Origin: JAWLDB01 sp041686915
GTDB taxonomy: Bacteria > Bacillota > UBA994 > UBA5500
DNA: 16,679 bases
Assembly (NCBI GenBank): GCA_041686915.1
Contig: JAWLDB010000040.1
Location: 1-16,679 of the forward strand
Direction: 5' to 3'
This document shows positions 8,901 to 15,985 of the stretch, in pieces. Numbering within the stretch: position 1 is the first letter of the stretch; the number at the start of each line of letters is the position of its first letter. The notes below the pieces were generated by a model. The model was not told where the DNA came from, made no database searches, and saw only the letters and a program-made list of their open reading frames with translations. The position numbers and the translations under genes were made by a program.

Positions 8901-11900
8901 AACTGTCCAACTCTTCACTTGATAGCCAGTCTGTGCCGTTGCGCGCAGTGTGACACCTGTGCCACCGGTGAACACATCATCACGGAAGAAGCTGCCGTTA
9001 GTCGCTGAAGTGGTCATGTTGACTACCTCACCGTTATCTTCCTTCACTTCCGGCCGGATGATCGCCACTGTGCCCACAATGGCATTGTCAGCGCCAAACG
9101 GTTTGGACTCGATGGTCATATCATACTTGGGACCGGTTAGGATATAAGTGCTGGAAACATAGTTGATGCTGTAATTTCGGTAATTAGCCGACGGCGAACC
9201 AGCCGCCGCACCCACAATCGCATATAGGCCGGGGTCAGTAGTCGGACTGATGGTAACGGCTCTACCTGCGGTGTCGTATGCCTTAACCACCAGACCTAGA
9301 TTCTCCAGGGTATCACCGTCGACCAGTTGGCCAGAAAGCACCTTCAAGACACTGTAGGTGGGATGGCTGATCGAGCCATTGCCCGCGACACCGGTCAGTG
9401 CGTTGATGAAGCCGATGCTGATCTCCTTCTGAGCGATGCTGATGTCTCGTGATGCAACCTCGGTGTCGTCGACATAAGCTATAACCTTATAACTGCCTGC
9501 GGACCTGGCGGTGATAGAACCGTCGCCCAGGATGAAATTGCCGCATTCCACGTACTCATAGGTCTTGTAGGTATATCTGTAGGTGCGGGGGCCCCAGGGC
9601 CACACAATGGTGTAGCTGCCCGTGTTGATTTTGGCCTGCTCCTCGTATACCTTGTATGTCACTCCAGCGGTAGCCTCCGTGGCAACGACCTGTCCCTCGA
9701 TCACGCCCACCGACATCAGCTTGGGCGTGATGGCATCGCCATAAGTAAACGAGCTGTTCATGTTCAACAGGTAGCCGCTGCTATCTCCAGAGACATAATA
9801 GATCGATTCGCTGACGTCCAAGGAACCAAAAACGCGGCTTCCGCCGTAATAGGCAGTGATGTCATAGACACCTGCCGGCAAATCTACGTAAACGTCGTCG
9901 CCCGTGTAACCGGCAGCAGGAGCTCCCAGGTTGAGTGTGGCCGTAGTCACATACTCCGGGTTTGCGCTGCCGAGCCCCACGGTGTAAGAAGAGTTGTAGT
10001 CTGCGCCTGCAATCACAAAGGTCACGTTGCCCGAAGGGGCAAAGGTATGGTTATTGTGGTTGGATTTCAGCGCCAAGGACACTGTCTTGTTCACCAAGTC
10101 CACGGCAAAACCGTCATCCGCAACCTTCGCGCTACGCAGACTGTAGTCGAGGGTAAAGGTGCGGGAATAGGCGGAGATATAGTATATCTGCCCCACATCG
10201 GCATCTTCGTAGATCACATTTAGGCGACAGCGATATTCACCCTCATCCGAGACTCCGGAATTAGAGAAGGTGAGACCAGCTTTTATGGCACCAGCGATGT
10301 CACTCCAGCCCTCAGCTGTCCGCCTCTGCCACTGGTACCGCGGCGCCTGATCATAATGCTCTGCCACGGATACTGACACGGTGCTGCTGGCGTCGGGGTA
10401 AACCAGCAGCGAGTAATCGGTAACTGAACCGATGACGTCGCCACTCTGTTCATCATAAGTAGTTGTCACCCTTGGGGTAACGCCATTCAGAGTGATGGTT
10501 GGATACCCTAGCTCAGCTTTGGTGCGAGCGGTCAAAACATCGCTCAGGATGGTAGCCGTCGGAACGGCAGCCCGAATCACCTGTAATTGGTAATCGTAAC
10601 TCGTGTAGTCAGCGAGGCCTTCGTCCACATACTGGTAATGGCGGGTCAGCTTACCATTCGAGTCTATGGTGGTGTAGCTGACCTCGGACGCGGGAACAAA
10701 GGCAAGCTCGTAACTACCGCTTCCGTCCGAAAACTCGTAATACCGATAGATCTGGAAGCCCGAGATGGCCGACGCCGAGGGATAAGACCAGGTCAGACCA
10801 ATAGCCTGATCAGTGGTCAAAGTACTGTCCTGCGCAAAATCGGATGGCAGGAAAGGCGGAGCAGTCACGTCCTTAACCAAATAGTTAACGACAGGGACAT
10901 CATTATCGCCAATGGGGAAGCTGTAGGTGAACAGCTTCCAAGCATAATAGTAGCCATATTCCTCTGCCTCTATCGGCATGTTGTAGACAGTACCGGCGTA
11001 TGTACTCCCCTCCGAGGAGATTGTTACTTTACTGGAACCGTGTTCATACCCGGCAGTGACTCCGAAGATGAAATTACCGGGGCCGGCGCCGATTTTGAAA
11101 TCCAAGGTGTTGGTGCTGGTGAGACCATCTCCGTTTTCCTCGGTAATGGCGATCTCTTGGGTGACACTTGCACCCACAGCGCTATAGTCGACACCAGCCC
11201 AGCTACCGTTGTATTCCAGCACGTTATTGTAACCAGCCGAGCTGGTGGGATAGGTAGATGGGTTACCCACCGTGTGGGTTAGAACAGTCCCAGCTATCTG
11301 CGGCAATTCTTCATAGTCAGCGGCGATTTTCTCGTATTTCTCTAACGAAAGCACCGTCACAGCCGCCGTATGAGGCAGGTTAATTGACATCTTCTGTTGA
11401 TCATAGCCGGTTACCTGACCGGTGGCCTCATCAATAATCGGCACATAGGAATCATAGATGTAGTATTCCATAGGGATTGAGTAGAAAGCGACCGAGTCCT
11501 GACCGACGACAGTCTCATAGGAGATGGTCATCTCCACCATGGATGACTTGGTCGTCTCCCATGTCCATCCTTGAGTATAGGCCAACTCTGTCTCCATGCC
11601 ACCCACCTTGGTGCCTGTAATCGGCACCTCGAAGTCATGCTGATAAGACACATAAGCACCGACACTCAGGGTGTTGGACTTGGTGGTTTCTGTGCCACTA
11701 CCCTCAGTGCTGCTGTAACTGGTAGATGACTCCATGTAGCTCCCACTCAGTTGATCGCTGCTCAGGTCCCCAAAATGCGGCGGAGACGCAAGCACAGCCA
11801 GCACCTTCGGGTCGGAATAGATCACTCCGTGCTCGTTGGTGTAACTGATGAAGGAGGTGTCGTTGTCGGAGTTCAGCTTACAGAACGAGACGGCGAAGTC

Positions 11901-13646
11901 AACGGGAGTTGTCGTGATGTTGATGTTAAAGGTGTAGTCTCCGCCACCGCCCTCCGTCATCTTGCCCTCCACCGCAGCCATGACGGTATCCGCAGGGAGT
12001 GAGAAGGACAGCGTTTCGGTGACGCTGCTCCAGGACTTGATGCGCCACAGTCTGTTCCACCAGTTTTTGTAGGATGGTACGGCATAGGTCACTTGAGTAG
12101 AGTAACTCTCTGCAGAGTAACTCAGCATCACCTGCATCGTCTGTGCAGTGTCTCCGGTGAAGTCGGCGGCTATTGCGCTATATTCAGTATAGAACCGGCC
12201 ATCCATGTCCCTAATCCAGTTAGGATAGGCCACGCCGAAGTGTTTGTTGAAGCTGTTGTTCTGATCCAGGGCTGCGGTGATTGCCAGCCCCTGGTCCCCA
12301 TACTCCAGGATGAGGCTATCGATGTAGATATTGGCGGCATACCCGACGCCCCGCATATTGACTGCAGAGATGTTGGCCACCATTGTGGGCAGGCTGTAGA
12401 ATATCTTGTTGTGACCAGCCATCACTGCGTGTACATACACATCCTCGCCAGCGTCGTTCTTCTCCGTTGCAAACAGATCAAAGTTCTCCGCCACGCTCTG
12501 GATGAAGCTGTAGCTGTCTCCATTGTAGTTGTAGACAGCTACAAAGCGGCTGTTGAGGTTGCCGCCCAGGATATCACTGTTCAGTTGGCCACCCAGGATC
12601 AGGTCGTTCACATTGTCGCCGTCCACGTCGCCATAAGCGAATGCAGCACGAACAATCTGAGATCCGCCGTGGTCCAAATTGATGTTCATTGACTTCTGCA
12701 GCATGGAAGTCCGTGAACCGCAGAGCAGCACAGCCTTGCTGTTGGTGTAATTGTTTAGCCCGTAGTAATAGCCCCAAGTCAGCACCAAATCATCGGTGCC
12801 GTCCTGGTTGATGTCTCCCCCAGTCAGGGATACCATGTTTGATACATAGGGGCTTTCATTGAAGTAGTAAGTCCAGGCCTTCGCCCATTTATCGGGATTA
12901 AGATAATATGTAGCAGCAGTCTCCTCACTGAAGGTGTCATCGAGCTGTAGGTCGTAGATCTCCACACGGGAGCTGCCTTGCTGTGCAACGTAAACAGCTA
13001 CCTCATCCACGCCATCTCCGTCAAAGTCACCAGTGACAATCTGCAAATAGTTCTGCATCAAATAGGGATCTGCAGCGAAATCTTCGTTCATCTGGTTTCC
13101 AGTGTTGCCGATTACTTTGTCTGTATCAAGTAGAACCTTGCTGGTTCCCTTCTGGTTGTTCACCGGATCAGAGAAATACAAGTACAGGCCGCCATTCGCA
13201 CTGAGCTGGCCCGCAGCCACGGTGACGGTCTGGCCCGTTGCGCCGGATGAGTCTCTGGTGAAGTTGCCGGAAGCTGTAGCCGTGGCCGCGTACCCGCCGA
13301 TGACGGCTGTGTTCTTGGCATCTCCCTGTGAGGCATAGAAATTGTCCCATGACTTGCCCAAGGCCTTGTTATGGCCGTAGAGAGTACTGGAACTCTTGTC
13401 CTGTACAAACAGCTCATGCACAGGGTTGACATTAACAGTTTCCCGTCCGTAGGGATTGTCCGGGCTGTCTAAATCAACCCCATCCGGAACCTCAGAAGTG
13501 TCAAATCCGAGGGCTTCCAGCGCGTTCATTTCGCTGATGTCCGTCTCACCCCCGGCGCTGGCGCTGGCGCTCGGCAGGGCTGAGAGCGGCAACAGGCCAG
13601 CGATCAGGGATAGCATTAGGTATACGGCGATTGCTTTCTTGAGCAT
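2934..13646 (-). CDS. Giant secreted multidomain surface protein (FG-GAP, Ig/FnIII, B-repeats, copper-amine-oxidase-like C-terminus)
   Basis: The product has 3570 residues. Residues 1-31 are a signal peptide (KK, hydrophobic core, ASASA cleavage region). Calcium-loop FG-GAP/VCBS motifs follow: DFDGDGVDE near 207, DINQDGTDD near 277, DVDGDNVND near 337 and a weaker one near 490, suggesting a propeller. A Ser/Thr-rich beta region spans about 560-920. An FnIII domain lies at about 928-1036 and an Ig domain at 1048-1172 (DEGEYRC). Further Ig/MBG-type domains reach 1505, and 18 divergent InlB-type B-repeat units occupy about 1507-3180. Then come a Pro-rich linker (3186-3204) and a C-terminal copper-amine-oxidase N1-like domain (about 3475-3566: MMPVRMLEDFGV, MIPLRFVSEQLGFEVTWD). 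There is no LPXTG, SLH or transmembrane anchor, so the last domain may attach it to the envelope. A likely role is adhesion or substrate binding. A stop codon directly precedes ATG 13646; the GGAGG lies 12 bases away, longer than usual. It is transcribed alone. Confidence 0.92.
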   Translation of the reverse strand: MLKKAIAVYLMLSLIAGLLPLSALPSASASAGGETDISEMNALEALGFDTSEVPDGVDLDSPDNPYGRETVNVNPVHELFVQDKSSSTLYGHNKALGKSWDNFYASQGDAKNTAVIGGYAATATASGNFTRDSSGATGQTVTVAAGQLSANGGLYLYFSDPVNNQKGTSKVLLDTDKVIGNTGNQMNEDFAADPYLMQNYLQIVTGDFDGDGVDEVAVYVAQQGSSRVEIYDLQLDDTFSEETAATYYLNPDKWAKAWTYYFNESPYVSNMVSLTGGDINQDGTDDLVLTWGYYYGLNNYTNSKAVLLCGSRTSMLQKSMNINLDHGGSQIVRAAFAYGDVDGDNVNDLILGGQLNSDILGGNLNSRFVAVYNYNGDSYSFIQSVAENFDLFATEKNDAGEDVYVHAVMAGHNKIFYSLPTMVANISAVNMRGVGYAANIYIDSLILEYGDQGLAITAALDQNNSFNKHFGVAYPNWIRDMDGRFYTEYSAIAADFTGDTAQTMQVMLSYSAESYSTQVTYAVPSYKNWWNRLWRIKSWSSVTETLSFSLPADTVMAAVEGKMTEGGGGDYTFNINITTTPVDFAVSFCKLNSDNDTSFISYTNEHGVIYSDPKVLAVLASPPHFGDLSSDQLSGSYMESSTSYSSTEGSGTETTKSNTLSVGAYVSYQHDFEVPITGTKVGGMETELAYTQGWTWETTKSSMVEMTISYETVVGQDSVAFYSIPMEYYIYDSYVPIIDEATGQVTGYDQQKMSINLPHTAAVTVLSLEKYEKIAADYEELPQIAGTVLTHTVGNPSTYPTSSAGYNNVLEYNGSWAGVDYSAVGASVTQEIAITEENGDGLTSTNTLDFKIGAGPGNFIFGVTAGYEHGSSKVTISSEGSTYAGTVYNMPIEAEEYGYYYAWKLFTYSFPIGDNDVPVVNYLVKDVTAPPFLPSDFAQDSTLTTDQAIGLTWSYPSASAISGFQIYRYYEFSDGSGSYELAFVPASEVSYTTIDSNGKLTRHYQYVDEGLADYTSYDYQLQVIRAAVPTATILSDVLTARTKAELGYPTITLNGVTPRVTTTYDEQSGDVIGSVTDYSLLVYPDASSTVSVSVAEHYDQAPRYQWQRRTAEGWSDIAGAIKAGLTFSNSGVSDEGEYRCRLNVIYEDADVGQIYYISAYSRTFTLDYSLRSAKVADDGFAVDLVNKTVSLALKSNHNNHTFAPSGNVTFVIAGADYNSSYTVGLGSANPEYVTTATLNLGAPAAGYTGDDVYVDLPAGVYDITAYYGGSRVFGSLDVSESIYYVSGDSSGYLLNMNSSFTYGDAITPKLMSVGVIEGQVVATEATAGVTYKVYEEQAKINTGSYTIVWPWGPRTYRYTYKTYEYVECGNFILGDGSITARSAGSYKVIAYVDDTEVASRDISIAQKEISIGFINALTGVAGNGSISHPTYSVLKVLSGQLVDGDTLENLGLVVKAYDTAGRAVTISPTTDPGLYAIVGAAAGSPSANYRNYSINYVSSTYILTGPKYDMTIESKPFGADNAIVGTVAIIRPEVKEDNGEVVNMTTSATNGSFFRDDVFTGGTGVTLRATAQTGYQVKSWTVEAGSTETTTETTATTFTYQTTANDTVITVEFELAKNRLHFQSASSSRTDGTVTPVDNDIQSGAVAQPGASYTFLATPAQGYHFVQWTLAGSTNSNFLGEYDPTAGTSRTTVTMGQVDTILSAVFERDSYELTLGAGLEATYLLDDGFGNMVRTTSTSTVSIPGDTEVTVKPRTGYSLSDTARWSVNGESVGMVGDASYTFTITANTNVEVGTGQNAYSVSVTVQQPDTTSNNRVTVKVDNVTTDFSEPRDVSGGKSLTFTAVEAWGYTFSQWTVNGHAAGTSRTLSIAQLGAATAVEAVFIANPNSYTVAASHNSGGRLVYSVIYGKAGYSGDAPTNATLASGTSITAYAGDSVVIIAIPDTNYMLRSWTVGDVVDESPENVLTLESIAENATVAARFIPMSFATVSYDVEGDGSITSATSNGVPFASGSLVGNGTTVVLTAVPGAGKMVASWTVDGETVKTTDDTTFIGETLTIDRLAASSTAEIKVYFTDLVERTLTYNLTNVTVTRTYTPATYAGRTASTDTTDYVLSGSKVELTAEPVNDYRITEFAVNDVSGTEQPNGSWVYTIDQLSSDATVVAEAAMLYPLSVDSNLVGGNITIAAKEQGQAIAGETISLASVTPALDYRFDGWSYGGNAVDGTTFTMPAAATIVTASFVEIPTVDITYGVHDTNGNEAGGVNGTISAEISRTYSNNQPVSGYPITDSDGSITVKRGYSDEHVTWPNSVVTFTAEPASGYMAKFWRIDGAEVAASRPNQLILTVEQGSADNYDVQVQYELIGDKVTYVVGNGNGTITGALLTSEFGETTSISSGHTLTIDGTITFSAEPSNTDYQVEGWYVNGEKQAGETGTTYVYQATAGVGAVVSVRFERVSYVVTYSGLNGSVAASIGDNSIGNSPAVVVGDSTVKFTATANPGYAFSGWLVDGVSSAETANTLSLTITAATTVEACFTEDENLPITYGVTGTGGSLTATRNGTDFASGSYAAANDVITFIAIPETVARGDANNYRVAGWTVNNVAVGHNELSHQLTINGVASVAVAFERCDYVVDFVATDALNGEISATVGSAQIATPARVAAGSTVTFTASPADGYQVKEWTVNETTTVTENTEYTIDNLTADTTVTVEFMPIPTYTISIVTSGTGYGSVTAKVGDAPAVANATVVTVPRHGTVTLTAMRHDASNAFAGWTILTSNLSTDAQADGIVLTLTGVAEDIDISAAFTPATMIELAACENDLHGTLDYSGVQVGYLNANLMSTANLSTSSVQITSGMDVVITAVPDSGYMVKQWTVNGVVQDELSKTLTLNSVTVDTVIEVAFEPLVTYSIPNSGSQLNGGYYTVTPGLKIPADVGTASEIRDRGTVTFTVAADAGSYFTSLNICGVNCLTDIGSPEGITENVVSVVNQDGSYVITVANVKDAILTTIRAVKPVVNITPPTNGAIDVTYMDENGDAQTVGNGTEIPVGTELNITATPDVGYFLKGWTDDVGGQTGTVIRLTVGELEEIKIGAEFAHPTATVTVPQNGSIAVTYVNASEETITLADTSTAAADEPALAFTIPVGTELTITATSRSGHYLSAWGGTAAGKYGREITLTVPNRDFTISAVFAAHESGGGGTPLPPLPPVPPVPPAPESPHRIITISPDGTVTEVALESESTTLDDGRTLERISAPTSFAQSITTDKAAGSETVNISVGEFEVDEAERQPVVEVAIPTEVLAAASGMTLNLSTPHGTLSLPPQLVEAMAAQQQSLVVAIDRQPAETVRHLLPAGTESIGEAMNVETDLTGPTKVTIDLGTDLPENDAARQVFLAGLMTFAVHSSGSQEIIYDVTYDILETPYVDEQGEERVRYTLKSVSFIVNEFSSFVVVKPNQEYLATTVGVPGYTIAGLNRDMVACYYRNGDTMMPVRMLEDFGVSFQWDDLTKTATMTYKQRTVVLTIGSTDAYINGVRTPIVGASGALVAPELAPGRTMIPLRFVSEQLGFEVTWDPSTLITIRLAENQ
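4044..4084 (-). repeat. 9-bp tandem repeat coding the Pro-rich linker
   Basis: Four copies of AGGCGGCA(C/G) plus a partial fifth run head to tail. On the minus strand they encode a PPVPPV/PPLPPL linker that separates the B-repeat array from the C-terminal region of the giant protein. The near-identical units could vary in number by slippage in steps of three codons without breaking the frame. Confidence 0.85.
4107..9131 (-). repeat. Array of 18 divergent InlB-type B-repeat units (protein level)
   Basis: Within the giant ORF, 18 units of about 70-120 residues each show the same order: a start rich in Gly-Ser-Ile/Val (GTITGAL, GSVAASI), a strand such as VTFTA(E/S)P, the motif GYxVKxWTVNG, then TLTI...TVxVxFE. 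This fits the divergent InlB B-repeat / Flg_new families. Two units are poor: unit 7 has FAVND in place of WTVNG, and unit 16 (SYFTSLNICG) lacks the Trp and carries two cysteines. DNA identity between units is low, so this is old duplication held by selection rather than recent amplification. Confidence 0.8.
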
Positions 13647-13656
13647 CTAGTCAATA

Positions 13657-13665
13657 TTCCTCCCC
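13657..13665 (-). promoter_or_regulatory. Shine-Dalgarno site of the giant gene, long spacing
   Basis: GGGGAGGAA on the minus strand is the only strong ribosome site before ATG 13646. Twelve bases separate the GGAGG core from the start codon, against the usual 6-9. A TAG directly before the ATG excludes an upstream in-frame start. Confidence 0.6.
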
Positions 13666-13799
13666 TATTTTCCTTCATTTTGACAATAATCAGGTTTGCA
13701 CTAACAAAGGGATAGGTCATAACGACATGAAAATTTTGGTATCGCCACTGAATTCGCCGCACACGTTCGATTTCCTGCGACCCTTAGTTGTTAATCATG

Positions 13800-14010
13800 A
13801 CACTATTGCTATAGATGGCTGCTGAACGGTGGCTGGCTAGGCCATGGCCGGCGATAGCAAACGCAACGGCTGACTTCCAGCTCCCTGGAGGGATTATGGC
13901 GTGGCCCAGGCATAGGTACGCGGAGTGAATGATTACGACAAGGCCGGCTTCTTCGCGCGGGAAGAAGCCGGCCTTACTTGAAGTTGCCTCTTTATTGGAG
14001 AAACAAGTAA
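13800..14010. other. Hairpin-rich non-coding region upstream of the giant gene
   Basis: No gene is visible from 13647 to 14272, a gap of over 600 bases. Within it TTGCTAT (13806-13812) pairs with ATAGCAA (13854-13860) around a GC-rich interior that contains GGCCATGGCC. A perfect 15-bp stem (13940-13954 with 13961-13975, loop GCGCGG) follows, and TTACTTG (13974-13980) can pair with CAAGTAA (14004-14010). Neither side of the 15-bp stem has a T-run, so it is not a standard terminator. It could be a structured RNA, a leader of the giant gene, or relics of mobile DNA. I match it to no known family. Confidence 0.4.
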
Positions 14011-14018
14011 GCTCAACC

Positions 14019-14118
14019 GTGACTCAGCGCAGACAAAAACAGAGAGCTTCCCATTGGTGAATGCTCTCTGTTTTCTTGCGTAATATGTTTGGTGGATGAA
14101 GGGGGATTAGAAGATACC
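14019..14118 (-). repeat. Repeat copy 2: terminator plus degenerate tmRNA 3' end
   Basis: This copy matches 15961-16067 over the GTGACTC left flank, the AAAACAGAGAGC/GCTCTCTGTTTT hairpin, TTCTTGCGTAATAT, and GGTGGA-4-GGGGGATT, where the acceptor/T-stem letters GGCG of copy 3 are replaced by TGAA. The conserved CGAACC of the T-loop has decayed to AGAAGA. Beyond 14118 similarity fades. It sits directly downstream of the split-barrel gene. Confidence 0.65.
14036..14077 (-). terminator. Intrinsic terminator of the AraC/split-barrel operon
   Basis: Arms 14036-14047 and 14063-14074 form a perfect 12-bp stem ending in AAAA/TTTT, so it can work in both directions. It is the hairpin part of repeat copy 2, about 200 bases after the stop codon of the FMN-binding gene. 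Confidence 0.75.
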
Positions 14119-14272
14119 GTGCGATTTTGGAGCGCATTGCCTCCCAGATGTCGAGCAGCTCCCGCTTCCGTATCTGCTTATGGGTACTCTTCATAGGTTG
14201 TGGTTCTTTCTTATATCAAGCATATACCTGAACGGCAGCAGCCTGATATGCAAAAGAAACCACACAGGCCAC

Positions 14273-14743
14273 TTAATCTGCCGTCTTATTGATAAAATCA
14301 ATCTCTTTTCTGATCCCTTTGTGGGGGTCAGTCCACAGGCCCTTTGTCAGGCGGATGCGCAGCAGGCATGTGTTGGGATCTTCGTCGTTGTTGGCCTCGT
14401 TATACCACTCAGCGAATATTGTGCGCAGCTTTGTCATCATCTCCGCGTTTTTCTCGTCACACACCCAGCCTAGGTTTTCACCGACCCCGTCGGCGGTGAA
14501 GCTTTCGACGATGATGCAAATGGCGACTTCGGGGTTTTGGGCGATCTGCCGCATCTTGCCTGAAGTGGCGTAGGTGACGGTGTAGAACGCGCCGTCCTCA
14601 TAATAGGCGTTCACAAGGCGGGCGGCGGGGCGGCTTTTGCCATCGGCCCCCGGTTCCAGCGCGATGGTGGACAGAGAGATCAGGCCGTCCTTGTTGCCCA
14701 GTTTGTCGTCCAGCAGTTTCATAGCTTCGTCATACTTGTTCAT
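14273..14743 (-). CDS. Pyridoxamine 5'-phosphate oxidase-family (FMN-binding split-barrel) protein
   Basis: This 156-residue cytoplasmic protein has the outline of a general-stress-protein-26-like split barrel: the strand LISLSTIAL (21-29), SRPAARLVNAYYEDGAFYTVT (37-57), and the diagnostic SGKMRQIAQNPEVAICI (61-77), which normally contributes to the flavin-binding site. The tail ends with LLRIRLTKGLWTDPHKG (127-143). Members bind FMN, or sometimes F420 or heme; the present one need not make pyridoxal phosphate, and its length is shorter than true PdxH. GGAGG lies 7 bases before ATG 14743. It begins 15 bases after the AraC-type gene ends, so the two form an operon with the regulator first. A redox or stress role under that regulator is plausible but is inferred only from proximity. 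Confidence 0.87.
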   Translation of the reverse strand: MNKYDEAMKLLDDKLGNKDGLISLSTIALEPGADGKSRPAARLVNAYYEDGAFYTVTYATSGKMRQIAQNPEVAICIIVESFTADGVGENLGWVCDEKNAEMMTKLRTIFAEWYNEANNDEDPNTCLLRIRLTKGLWTDPHKGIRKEIDFINKTAD

Positions 14744-14758
14744 GATAATTCCTCCAGT

Positions 14759-15673
14759 TTATATTATTTCACGTTGTCTAAACGGAACCCACAATTCCAT
14801 ATAGGGGGTGTCAGGTGAGTTGGGGTAGTACATTTCAGGAAAAAAACCGTCCGCGATCAGACCATGCTTCTTAAGCCAAAGCCGGGTAAACTTCATGGCC
14901 TTGCCCAGCGCGGAAGGCGCCAACTGTTCGAAGTCCTCCGCCTCGAATCCGCAGACAACGTATTCCCTCGCGGGTAGCTGCCAACTTTCATAATGGGCGT
15001 TCTCCGCAATCAGTTCTACCTCCGCGCCGGCAAAGTATGAGGTATGGCCTTCCGGCGCGTCGCCCTTAAAGCAGACGCCAATATGACGCCCACCGGGGAT
15101 ACGCGGAATATCTTGCTGAACACTGTAAAACTCGTTCCATATGTCATCTGCTGCGGAAACACCTGGCCGCTCCCCAAGCATCTTGCCATGCACAAAGGGA
15201 AATAGTCCCTTCTTGCCTGCAAAGCATATCGGTTTCTCAAGGGTCTTTCGGTTCATTTCCAGCACCAACCCGTCGCTGATCAGCGGTACGCCCTCATCGA
15301 CAATAACATAGTTTAGCAGCAGATTAGGCTTGTCAAAATGGTCTAAGGCGACAGGCTTCTCCCGGTATTGCGCAGGAGTGACTCCGTAGGTATCCTTGAA
15401 CGCCCGGGTAAAGGTCTCATGGCTTCTAAAACCGTACTTCAGAGCAACGTCCAGGATGCGGTTTTCTTTATCACGCAGTGTGTTGCAGGCCTGGGCCAGT
15501 TGACGTACCTTGATGTACTCCCGTACAGGTTTCTTGACCAGCCGTGTGAACAAACGCTGATAATAAAACGGCGACAGCGAAGCGATTTGCGCCAGTTCTT
15601 CGACTGAAATCTCTGCGCCGATATGTTTTTCTATGTGATTCAGGGTTTTCCGTATAGCTTCCCAAGCATGCAT
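14759..15673 (-). CDS. AraC-family regulator with GyrI-like effector-binding domain
   Basis: This 304-residue protein has an N-terminal double helix-turn-helix: ISVEELAQIASLSPFYYQRLF (22-42), then ILDVALKYGFRSHETFTRAF with YGVTPAQYR (73-104), the canonical AraC/XylS signature. Residues from about 125 to the end form a GyrI-like (SOUL/AraC_E_bind) ligand domain, ending in YMELWVPF. This order, DNA-binding first, is that of the Rob/SoxS-like and BltR-like small-molecule sensors. The frame is open to a GTG at 15682, but I chose ATG 15673 because GAGGTG lies 6 bases before it, while the GTG has no spaced site. It is the first gene of a two-gene operon with the split-barrel protein and probably controls its own promoter. 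The ligand is unknown. Confidence 0.9.
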   Translation of the reverse strand: MHAWEAIRKTLNHIEKHIGAEISVEELAQIASLSPFYYQRLFTRLVKKPVREYIKVRQLAQACNTLRDKENRILDVALKYGFRSHETFTRAFKDTYGVTPAQYREKPVALDHFDKPNLLLNYVIVDEGVPLISDGLVLEMNRKTLEKPICFAGKKGLFPFVHGKMLGERPGVSAADDIWNEFYSVQQDIPRIPGGRHIGVCFKGDAPEGHTSYFAGAEVELIAENAHYESWQLPAREYVVCGFEAEDFEQLAPSALGKAMKFTRLWLKKHGLIADGFFPEMYYPNSPDTPYMELWVPFRQREII

Positions 15674-15782
15674 GTAGCCCACCTCTTATTAGACAGTATC
15701 ATATATGAGTGACAAGCGCTTGATTGTGTCTGCCCATCTTGCGTGAAAAGAATCGAATCTTACGATTCTTGCCTCTTCATCT

Positions 15783-15853
15783 AGTGGAGCATAGCGGTGC
15801 TCTCCGTTGGGTCACCTTCCCTAATACCGCTGAGTACTCCACTGGAGAGCATC
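15783..15853. other. Mutually exclusive stems / pseudoknot candidate upstream of the AraC gene
   Basis: Stem A pairs 15783-15789 with 15837-15843 (AGTGGAG/CTCCACT) and 15793-15798 with 15826-15831 (AGCGGT/ACCGCT). Stem B pairs TGCTCTCC (15798-15805) with GGAGAGCA (15844-15851) and can extend by two pairs, competing with the inner part of stem A. The two can form a pseudoknot or act as alternatives. It starts 110 bases upstream of the AraC start codon. I recognise no riboswitch family. A dyad operator or mobile-element end is also possible. Confidence 0.4.
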
Positions 15854-15985
15854 TCGCGATAAAATGTTACCTTCATTAAATAAGAGTTATTACACCACAT
15901 ACTGTGCAGCGATCAGTGCTTGACCTAATGACGTTCGCCATGTATCTAAGCCATAACGCTGTGACTCGGGAAGAGTGTAATGAGC

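Noticed and set aside
4107..9131. CRISPR array or recent tandem duplication in the repeat region
   Set aside because: The units repeat at protein level only; there are no identical DNA repeats with spacers.
13690..13720. GTGCAAACC on the minus strand before the giant gene, like part of a c-di-GMP-I riboswitch
   Set aside because: The second conserved block (GGGACGCAAAGCC) and the tetraloop-receptor stems are absent, so it is a chance match.
13908..13975. T-box-like AGGTACGCGG followed by a hairpin
   Set aside because: The T-box core GGGTGGTACCGCG is not present, there is no specifier arm, the hairpin has no T-run, and no amino-acid gene follows on the plus strand.
15686..15715. TTGTCA / TAATAA promoter pair before the AraC gene
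   Set aside because: The -10 would overlap the ribosome site, leaving a leader of about six bases.
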